Part shown: one piece after another, positions 26,601 through 32,771 of the stretch
How positions within the stretch are numbered: the stretch's first letter is position 1
Layout: each line of letters starts with the position of its first letter
Assembly (NCBI RefSeq): GCF_004014775.2
Contig: NZ_CP042808.1
Location: forward strand, 1,302,001 to 1,366,000
Length of the DNA: 64,000 nucleotides
Reading direction: 5' to 3'
Origin: Acetobacter oryzoeni
Lineage (GTDB): Bacteria > Pseudomonadota > Alphaproteobacteria > Acetobacterales > Acetobacteraceae
Translations under genes and position numbers: made by a program
Notes under the pieces: generated by a model
Databases searched by the model: none
Told to the model about the DNA's origin: nothing
What the model saw: only the letters and a program-made list of their open reading frames with translations

Positions 26601-29600
26601 AGCGTTGATACGCTTCCAGTATCTGACATTCTTGCTGAATGGCGCACGGCAAAAGAAAAATGGCTGATAGCACGTTCCATGGGGCAAAAAGCCATCCGCA
26701 AGCGGTTAAATGACCATGCCACAGCCATGCCGGAAGATTGCGAAAGTGATCTGGAAAAGCTGGTGGAACGCCAGACCATTGCCAGTAAACTGGAAGAAGC
26801 ACCACACAAGGCACATATCGGTGCCCTATGGCGCGGACTTGAGACTGATTTCGACCAGGTAAACCTTGTTTTTGAATGGGGACAGCAGGCCAGAAACCAT
26901 CTTGGCGGATGTATGGCAGACACCTCTGCCCTCCTCTCTGCCCGCGCCCATCTTAAAACCTTGCTCACCGAAGGGCAGGATCTGCTGGCACCGGGAGGCA
27001 GCGTTCATACTGCACTCACGCAGTATCGGGCTGCCTTCTCAGCACTGCAAACAACCCTGAAAACGCTTGCTGAGTGTAGTGCCAGTAATATCAGCGCTCT
27101 GGTAAACTCCAAGGCTCCTGATTGGCTTAACGAGGTTAGTGAAAAACTACAAAGCTGGAAAAATTCTGCACGTGAATTGCGGGACTGGTGCGCATGGCAA
27201 CGCGCCTGCCACCATGCAGCACAACTGGGCTTAACGCCTTTGGTGACCGCAATAGAGCAAGGTCTGGTTGCGCAGGAAGATGTGCTTTCTGTTTTTGAAG
27301 CAAATTACGCCCGTTGGTGGACCATGCATGCCGTAAGTGATTCCGCACTGTTAAGCGGTTTTGTGGCTGCAACGCATGAAGGGCGTATCCTGCGTTTTCG
27401 TGAACTTGATGAGAAACTGAAAAACCTAGCCGTAAGGTTGATACGTGCACGCTTGGCAGGACAAATTCCCGGGGAAGCCACGCGGCAGCATGACCCTGAA
27501 TACAAGGTATTAACGCGCGAAATTGCAAAAAAGACCCGTCATCTCCCGGTGCGTCAACTGGCTGAAAAAATGCCTCACGCCCTGCGCACGTTAACCCCCT
27601 GCCTGATGATGAGCCCTCTTTCTGTGGCACAATATCTGCCAGCCGATGCTGAGCCTTTTGATCTGGTAATTTTTGATGAGGCCTCTCAGATTGCAACATG
27701 GGATGCCATTGGCGCTATTGGCCGAGGAAAACAGGTTATTGTGGTGGGAGACCCCAAACAGCTTCCGCCAACAGACTTCTTTATAGCAGGCAAGGCTGCG
27801 GAGGATGCAGCCATATCCGATGAAATGACTGACCTTGATTCCATTCTGGATGAATGCCTTGGTGCAGGTATTCCTGCCATTAGTCTGGAATGGCATTATC
27901 GTAGCCGGCATGAAAGCCTGATCGCCTTCTCTAACCAGACATATTATAGCGGCAACCTCGTCACCTTCCCCTCACCTGTCACATCCGATCAGGCGGTATC
28001 ATTCCGTTTCGTGCCCAAAGGCATTTATGAACCCGGACGTAACGGCTCCCATACCAACCCTGTAGAAGCACGTATGGTGGTTGCCGAGGCGGTAAAGATC
28101 ATGCGGGATGGGCGGGAACGTTCCGTTGGTATTGTTACCTTTAATAGTGAACAGCAAAAACTGATTGTCGATCTGCTGGAAGCAGAAGTGCGCAAAGACC
28201 CAAGCCTTGAAAGATTTACGGGCGATGCCGCCCCAGAACCTCTGCTTGTAAAAAATCTGGAGAATATTCAGGGTGAAGAGCGCGATGTTATGCTGTTCTC
28301 CCTGACTTATGGCCCTGATGTTGCGGGCAAGATTTCCATGAACTTCGGGCCGCTTAACCGGGAAGGCGGTGAACGGCGCCTGAATGTTGCTATCACTCGT
28401 GCCAGAGAACAGTTGATTGTGTTCGGCTCACTCCGAGGCGACCAGATTGCAATTGAGCGCACGCGCGCCGCAGGTGTGCGTGATTTGCGCCGCTTCCTGC
28501 TCTTTGCTGAACGTGGCGCAACAGCACTGGCTGGTGCGCATGAAGGTTCTGTTGGTGGTTATGACAGTGTATTCGAAATTGAAGTTGCTTCTATGCTGCG
28601 TGCCAAGGGGTGGGATGTCATAACGCAAGTAGGTGTATCCGGCTTTCGTATTGATCTGGGTGTGGTGGATCCCGATCTGCCCACCACATTTTTAGCGGGC
28701 ATTGAATGTGACGGAGCGACCTATCACCGAAGCGCTACTGCGCGTGATCGGGATAGGCTTCGGCAGGCCGTGCTTGAAAACCTTGGCTGGAACATCCTGC
28801 GCATCTGGTCCACAGACTGGTGGACCAATGCACCGCGTGAAGTGGAACGGGTTGACCGTGCCCTGAACGCGTTTTTGGAAGAAGCACGCAAAAAACGGGC
28901 AGAACAGGCAGAACATGATGCGGCAATGGCAGCTGCAAGCCTAAGCGAGACTTCCCCCGAAATAGAGGAAATTCCTGCCAATTCTGTCGCTACATCTCAC
29001 GCGGAAAACCCACCATCCGATGCGTTGGCACTAGCTGCGCCACCATCTGAACCACTTTACGCCAAGGCTCCTACTGAAAGCGTTACACTCACGCCTTCAA
29101 AACCGGTGATTGATCCTTCCCGCTTTCATCAGGAAGATTATCTGCCCACATTAACGCAACTCATTCACCAGATTGTGGATGAGGCAGGCGTTATACGTGA
29201 AGATGTGCTTATCCAGACACTCTCGCGCGATCATGGCTTTGCCCGCGTGGGCAGAGAGATACGTGAGCGCATTCAACGTGCAGTTCCGTCCTCACTTGGT
29301 CGTACGGAAGAAAGTGTGGGTGTATTCCTGTGGTCAGAACGCCTGCCTGTTGCGCCACGCTTACCTCTGTCTTCTTTCTCTTCAGAAAAAAGCATAGATC
29401 CTACCAAAGTCCCGCTGCCTGCTCTGGTGGATCTTGCCTGCCGCGCTATCGCCATTGATTGCCCTGATGATGAAGCCATTACGCGTATGCGCGATGCATG
29501 CGGTATGAGCCGTATGGGGCAAGCAACACGCACCCGATTTGCTGAGGCTTTGCAAGCCGCGCGGCTGATGAATGATAATCAGACCGAAGTATTATCCTGA
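23610..29600 (+). CDS. Giant DUF4011 / SF1 helicase / PD-(D/E)XK nuclease protein
   Basis: About 1996 residues. Domains in order: a beta-rich N-terminus; a transglutaminase-like fold near 230-265 (RLATCLDTTVLFAACLEAIG with KGHAFAGFW); DUF4011 from about 394 (RWCNRLLDMSARNRLLNL); SF1 helicase with Walker A GPPGTGKSQTIGN at about 718, a very long helical insert, and motif II LVIFDEASQIATWDAI at about 1356. Helicase motifs EWHYRSRHESL, NIQGEERDVM and RRLNVAITRARE follow. A Vsr/DUF559-like nuclease lies near 1650-1730 (FEIEVASMLRAKGWDV, FRIDLGV, IECDGATYH); a DUF3320-like tail starts at about 1850. GTG 23610 has AAAGGGGA 7 nt upstream; ATG 23580 is the alternative. The architecture is known among candidate antiphage genes. 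It stands alone. Confidence 0.93.
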   Translation: MDTEQKQISENTDHPMPAETPSLQIALQEAVNASLWENSVPVLEELAFDNKTDVEYPAVEITISSEPPFLTPRSWMLQQVRPQELRVLNDRDITLDGALLSAQTEASKAVVTVTARAGEQELTKTTRDVRVLARNEWGGLCGIPDILAAFVLPNDPAIARILRNAADILQQAGQVASLEGYQGDKTRVWAQAQAIWCAICGLNITYINPPASFVEHGQRIRLPSQVYEERLATCLDTTVLFAACLEAIGLRPLIVLTKGHAFAGFWLSQQDAGASVVQDLPGIRNRLKLDDLRVFETTLVTAARKPSFAIACERGEAHLRDIGDDDEDAFREIIDVHRARLRRIRPLSTPGLRTDTALDETSEDTSEQPLFEAPPALREEREEELLPDRPADRVQRWCNRLLDMSARNRLLNLPKSDRQQIEIECPEPATLEDMLADMRAGGNAKPLRFISAPDLMDEDDPRNKFLHQDRHQEDAARAYAIEALARREIVVPRKKENLQNALIEIYRQARAAEQEGGTNVLFLTIGALAWTPEDKSKPYLAPLILVPVILERASIKSPFTLRAHSDETRINTTLLEMLRADYDIRIPLLEHENLPEDGSGLDVPKIIEAFRLHLRHIPGWEIREHVSLTTLSFSKFLMWKDLLERRDKLATNDVASRLLNGVQEPEQDGATPSNRFDASQDLDTALAEADLVCPMEADSSQLKAVARAAAGENFVLIGPPGTGKSQTIGNIIANTLAQGRTVLFVAEKRTALEVVRNRLAKLGIAEFCLDLFSPKASKMGVLQQFQTAQAALEDFQQEEYAHTKQTLDALRLELNAYVHALHAPRRNGWTPYRGIGITLRAQEEKIVRIPLVWRDADAHSKTDYDNLVQAAEDLATLYARIGDIVVSPQLAGLEQTEWSPLWEARLLETVKATLAALGELRNAAHDVVKALALGADNLSFIRLGQIDALCAHLLQPHAAGWAFGDAAQDICSQVLAEKEQVAKHRTLTEDLNTRWKESVDTLPVSDILAEWRTAKEKWLIARSMGQKAIRKRLNDHATAMPEDCESDLEKLVERQTIASKLEEAPHKAHIGALWRGLETDFDQVNLVFEWGQQARNHLGGCMADTSALLSARAHLKTLLTEGQDLLAPGGSVHTALTQYRAAFSALQTTLKTLAECSASNISALVNSKAPDWLNEVSEKLQSWKNSARELRDWCAWQRACHHAAQLGLTPLVTAIEQGLVAQEDVLSVFEANYARWWTMHAVSDSALLSGFVAATHEGRILRFRELDEKLKNLAVRLIRARLAGQIPGEATRQHDPEYKVLTREIAKKTRHLPVRQLAEKMPHALRTLTPCLMMSPLSVAQYLPADAEPFDLVIFDEASQIATWDAIGAIGRGKQVIVVGDPKQLPPTDFFIAGKAAEDAAISDEMTDLDSILDECLGAGIPAISLEWHYRSRHESLIAFSNQTYYSGNLVTFPSPVTSDQAVSFRFVPKGIYEPGRNGSHTNPVEARMVVAEAVKIMRDGRERSVGIVTFNSEQQKLIVDLLEAEVRKDPSLERFTGDAAPEPLLVKNLENIQGEERDVMLFSLTYGPDVAGKISMNFGPLNREGGERRLNVAITRAREQLIVFGSLRGDQIAIERTRAAGVRDLRRFLLFAERGATALAGAHEGSVGGYDSVFEIEVASMLRAKGWDVITQVGVSGFRIDLGVVDPDLPTTFLAGIECDGATYHRSATARDRDRLRQAVLENLGWNILRIWSTDWWTNAPREVERVDRALNAFLEEARKKRAEQAEHDAAMAAASLSETSPEIEEIPANSVATSHAENPPSDALALAAPPSEPLYAKAPTESVTLTPSKPVIDPSRFHQEDYLPTLTQLIHQIVDEAGVIREDVLIQTLSRDHGFARVGREIRERIQRAVPSSLGRTEESVGVFLWSERLPVAPRLPLSSFSSEKSIDPTKVPLPALVDLACRAIAIDCPDDEAITRMRDACGMSRMGQATRTRFAEALQAARLMNDNQTEVLS

Positions 29601-29620
29601 AAATATCAACAGGCATTGCA

Positions 29621-29654
29621 AGAATGAAGGTGTGTGACTGAGCACCTTCATTCT
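29621..29654 (+). terminator. Intrinsic terminator after the giant helicase gene
   Basis: AGAATGAAGGTG (29621-29632) pairs perfectly with CACCTTCATTCT (29643-29654); a pyrimidine run CTCTCTTAATT follows. The stem starts 21 nt after the stop codon. Confidence 0.75.
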
Positions 29655-29756
29655 CTCTCTTAATTGGCCATGACAGCATAAAAAAACCAAAGCGTTTGTA
29701 TGAACATACGCTCCGGCCAGAAATCAGCATGGCTAAGTTATTGACAGATATATTCG

Positions 29757-29782
29757 CGTCATAAATGTTGTATTTTATGACG
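29757..29782 (+). promoter_or_regulatory. Inverted repeat upstream of the acyl-CoA dehydrogenase-like gene
   Basis: CGTCATAAA (29757-29765) and TTTATGACG (29774-29782) form a perfect 9-bp inverted repeat with an 8-nt spacer, 30 nt before ATG 29813. A TTGACA sits at 29741-29746, so a bound dimer would cover the expected -10 region. The regulator is unknown. Confidence 0.5.
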
Positions 29783-29812
29783 AACCCATAGAAATGGTGA
29801 AATATATATTCC

Positions 29813-30964
29813 ATGTCAATTGATCTACAGACCGCGCACAGTGCCATTGATGCTGCTACGCATCTCAAGCAACAGTTTGCCACACGTGCCGCGCATCATG
29901 ATCGTACTGGAATTTTTGCGCAGGAAAATATTGAAGATCTTCGTCAGGCAGGGCTGCTGTCTTTACGTCTATCTACACCTGCGCGCCCTACGCCATTCAC
30001 ACTAACAGTTGTGCAGGACATTGTTGGGCAGATTGCTCAGGGTGATGCTTCTACAGCACTGGTTATGGTCAATCATTATATGGTACGCGCTGCCATTGCG
30101 CATCATCAATTCGGTTCAGATGAGGTCGCCCGCTGGATAGAGGATGAACAGCATGATCAACTGCTGAATATCCTTTTGGCAGAACCAGACCTAGGATCTA
30201 CATCTCGTGGTGGATTACCAGGCACAGTCGCCACCCGCACGGAAACCGGATGGGTTTTAACAGGACGAAAAGCCTATGTAACGGGCATTCCCGGTTTATC
30301 GTGGCTTCTGGTACGCGCCCGCACAGATGAGACCCCAGCACAAGTTGGCACCTTTATTGTTCCTGCCAAGGCAGATGGCATTGCTGTTCTTGAAAACTGG
30401 GACCACATCGGCATGCGGGCCAGCAATAGCCATGAGGTCATGTTTACCGAGGTTACCTTGCCCCTCGATGCAGCACTGGAATTACACGCGCCTGATGCAC
30501 CACCAATCGGGCGTAATACTCTTGTTTTATGGAATACAGGCCTGTTGGGGGCTTTGTATAATGGCATTGCGACCGCCGCATTGGCGTGGTTTTGTGACTT
30601 CCTGAAAAACCGCGTTCCATCCAATTTGGGAGCACCACTGGCAACACTGCCTTCAATGCGCGATGCTGTTGGCGGATTTACCATTACATTGCACATGAAC
30701 GCCATGTTGCTGCACCTTTACGCAGCAGATGTAGAGGCAGAGCATTCTCCCCAGCAACTAAAGGCACATGCAGCAGTTATAAAAACGCGTGTTGTAGATG
30801 CCGCTGCGGATTTTACATCTGCTCTCCTTGGTTTGGCTGGTAATGCCGGACTATCTGCTCACAATCCATTAGAGCGTGCCCATCGCGATGCGCTCTGTGG
30901 GCGTATTCACGCACCTCATGCTGAATTACTTCGGCGGATCGCAGGCCAGCAGGCTCTTTCATAA
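29813..30964 (+). CDS. Acyl-CoA dehydrogenase-superfamily flavoprotein
   Basis: 383 residues with the three-part acyl-CoA dehydrogenase fold. N-terminal helices carry ENIEDLRQAGLLSLRL and QIAQGDASTALVMVNHYM. The middle beta domain has LLAEPDLGSTSRGGLPG and GWVLTGRKAYVTGIPG, and HIGMRASNSHEVMFTEV follows. The C-terminal helical domain has ALLGLAGNAGLSAHNPLERA and HRDALCG. The C-terminal wording resembles the SfnB/DszC-like flavin monooxygenase side of the superfamily more than fatty-acid dehydrogenases, so oxidation of a small or sulfur-containing substrate is possible. I cannot place the catalytic base with confidence. It is preceded by a likely operator repeat and stands alone. Confidence 0.88.
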   Translation: MSIDLQTAHSAIDAATHLKQQFATRAAHHDRTGIFAQENIEDLRQAGLLSLRLSTPARPTPFTLTVVQDIVGQIAQGDASTALVMVNHYMVRAAIAHHQFGSDEVARWIEDEQHDQLLNILLAEPDLGSTSRGGLPGTVATRTETGWVLTGRKAYVTGIPGLSWLLVRARTDETPAQVGTFIVPAKADGIAVLENWDHIGMRASNSHEVMFTEVTLPLDAALELHAPDAPPIGRNTLVLWNTGLLGALYNGIATAALAWFCDFLKNRVPSNLGAPLATLPSMRDAVGGFTITLHMNAMLLHLYAADVEAEHSPQQLKAHAAVIKTRVVDAAADFTSALLGLAGNAGLSAHNPLERAHRDALCGRIHAPHAELLRRIAGQQALS

Positions 30965-31101
30965 ACTCGCAATCATTCTTGCTACTGGAAAAACCAATAC
31001 TCTTTCCTTTTGAAGGAAGATGGAGCTCTTCAAAATGAACCGACATGAATGTGTTAATATTGTCTGCTCATTTTTGTTGTTCATGATATAGAATCTTAAC
31101 C

Positions 31102-31800
31102 ATGACACATATCCCCGAAAAAAATGATTGTCCCGACATAACAAGGCGTACGGTGATTGTAGCAGGCGCAATGGCCGGCAGTATGGCTTTGGGTGGCAAA
31201 GCCCGCGCCAGCGGCCTTTCTGACACGTGGCAAAATGGGGTCTGGCTCAACAAGCCCCATCAAAGCGTGATCACGGCCGATACACTTGAGATGACAACGG
31301 ACAAAGGTTCCGATTTCTGGCGTGAGACCTTTTATGGGTTCACCCGTGATAGTGGCCATTTTTACGGCATCCATGCACCATCACGCTTTACCGCACAGCT
31401 GCGTATCCGTGCGGAATATGAGAAGCTGTATGATCAAGCCGGGCTTATGGTGCGGATTGATGAAAAACACTGGGTAAAGGCCGGTATAGAGCTTTCTGAT
31501 GGGCGCGCAATGCTCAGCAGTGTTCTTACAGATGGCTGTTCAGACTGGGCAACGGCCCCTTATGAAGGCGATCCAAAAGACTTTTGGATTCGAGCTACCG
31601 TAGCCGATGGTGTGTTAAGGCTTCAGGTCTCTGGTGATGGCAAGCTTTGGCCTCTGGTGCGCTTGGCCCCCTTCCCCACGGCCACGTCTTACCTGGTTGG
31701 CCCGATGTGTTGTACGCCCGAGCGTGAAGGCCTTAAAGTGCGTTTTTCTGACTGGCACCTCAGCGCGCCACTCGGTAAAGCTTTGCATGATCTGACATAA
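31102..31800 (+). CDS. DUF1349 domain protein with Tat signal
   Basis: 232 residues. The N-terminus has a twin-arginine signal (DITRRTVIVAGAMAGSMALG, cleaved after about residue 37), so the protein is exported folded. The mature part is a concanavalin-like DUF1349 beta sandwich: SDFWRETFYGFTRDSGHFYG, YDQAGLMVRIDEKHWVKAGI and WIRATVADGVLRLQVSGDG. Relatives are mostly cytoplasmic and uncharacterised, with a possible carbohydrate-related role, so the Tat signal is a noteworthy variation. Its stop overlaps the start of the acetyltransferase gene by one base (TAATG), so the two are translated together. Confidence 0.9.
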   Translation: MTHIPEKNDCPDITRRTVIVAGAMAGSMALGGKARASGLSDTWQNGVWLNKPHQSVITADTLEMTTDKGSDFWRETFYGFTRDSGHFYGIHAPSRFTAQLRIRAEYEKLYDQAGLMVRIDEKHWVKAGIELSDGRAMLSSVLTDGCSDWATAPYEGDPKDFWIRATVADGVLRLQVSGDGKLWPLVRLAPFPTATSYLVGPMCCTPEREGLKVRFSDWHLSAPLGKALHDLT

Positions 31801-32342
31801 TGGCGCACCGAAGCGAAAAACAGAAAATGTTGGCTGGCGATCTGTATATCGCCAGCGATCCTGAATTGCAGCAGGACATGGCGCAATGCGCTGAATGGCT
31901 GGTCCGATATAATAATCGTAAGGGATCTCTGACTGAACAACTGGGAGATATTGGAGAAAACGTCTGTATCCGCCCTCTTTTTCATTGTGATTACGGCTAT
32001 AATATTTTTCTAGGCGACAATATCTTTCTGAACTTTAACTGCATCATACTTGATGTGATGCCTGTTAGGATTGGAAGCGGCACGCAAATTGGCCCCGGTG
32101 TTCAGATCCTGACGGCAGACCATCCGCGGGATCCTGAACTACGTCAAAAAATGCTGGAGTTTGGCCAGTCTATTACCATCGGGAAAAATGTCTGGATTGG
32201 CGGCGGAGCTATTATCTTGCCCGGGGTTATGATTGAGGATAACGCCATTATTGGGGCTGGCAGTGTTGTTACGCATAACGTGCCTTCTGGTGTAACCGTG
32301 GCAGGCAACCCGGCACGCCCCTTACGCAGGATTGCTACATAA
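31800..32342 (+). CDS. Hexapeptide-repeat sugar O-acetyltransferase (maltose/galactoside type)
   Basis: 180 residues of the Maa/LacA family, which acetylates sugars using acetyl-CoA. A helical N-terminus (KQKMLAGDLYIASDPELQQD) is followed by left-handed beta-helix turns: FHCDYGYNIFLGDNIFLNFN, RIGSGTQIGPGVQILTADH (with the catalytic His in TADHP), IGKNVWIGGGAIILPGV and NPARPLRRI at the end. All hallmarks are present at normal length. ATG 31800 overlaps the stop of the DUF1349 gene. The pair may act on the same glycan, though one is exported and the other cytoplasmic. Confidence 0.93.
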   Translation: MAHRSEKQKMLAGDLYIASDPELQQDMAQCAEWLVRYNNRKGSLTEQLGDIGENVCIRPLFHCDYGYNIFLGDNIFLNFNCIILDVMPVRIGSGTQIGPGVQILTADHPRDPELRQKMLEFGQSITIGKNVWIGGGAIILPGVMIEDNAIIGAGSVVTHNVPSGVTVAGNPARPLRRIAT

Positions 32343-32603
32343 ACAAAATACTTAATTTCACTTTTACTTACATCATAAGATTAATATTTGGTTCGGTTTG
32401 CCAAGCTGCAAACATCTACACTTTTTTGAGGTGTAACCCTCATAGAATGCTGGTGTTCAAGAAATCTATTGATGAACTGCTCTGTCGATAATGGAGTAGC
32501 CATTTAAAGCCAAATATTCTGATATCTCCTTATAAAGACGTATATTTTCCGCCATGCCTCAGCCGAAAACATAAGGAAATTCCACGTCATCTTCCATCAT
32601 GAC

Positions 32604-32619
32604 ATTGTACATGTACAAT
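32604..32619 (+). promoter_or_regulatory. Perfect 16-bp palindrome, candidate operator
   Basis: ATTGTACATGTACAAT is perfectly self-complementary and lies 152 nt before the TonB receptor start. Its core, TTGT and ACAA around a short centre, resembles dimeric repressor sites such as those of GntR-family proteins. The cognate regulator is unknown. Confidence 0.5.
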
Positions 32620-32652
32620 TATTTATGGATTTAGCTGAACGGGATAAAAATG

Positions 32653-32676
32653 TTGCATTTCCGCAACGCAATGCAA
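32653..32676 (+). promoter_or_regulatory. Inverted repeat, candidate second operator
   Basis: TTGCATT (32653-32659) and AATGCAA (32670-32676) form a perfect 7-bp inverted repeat with a 10-nt spacer, about 95 nt before the TonB receptor start and 33 nt after the 16-bp palindrome. Confidence 0.4.
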
Positions 32677-32771
32677 AATATACGGCCCTGATATGTTTTT
32701 TTATATCGTTTCTTAAACGTAATAGTTTACGGCTGTGAAAGCAATAACGCTTCATCAGTGGGACATGAAAC

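Larger units (their letters stand above)
32343..32771. other. Gene-free region upstream of the second TonB receptor
   Basis: About 430 bases without a credible gene. It holds a short inverted repeat (ACAC/GTGT near 32420-32440) and two clear palindromes described separately at 32604-32619 and 32653-32676. It is best read as the control region of the TonB receptor gene at 32772. Confidence 0.6.

Noticed and set aside
26381-26968. A 195-codon open frame on the minus strand
   Set aside because: It is antisense to the helical insert of the giant helicase, rich in Arg and Ser as expected for a shadow of a coding strand.
27136-27699. A 187-codon open frame on the minus strand
   Set aside because: It is antisense to the helicase gene and without motifs.
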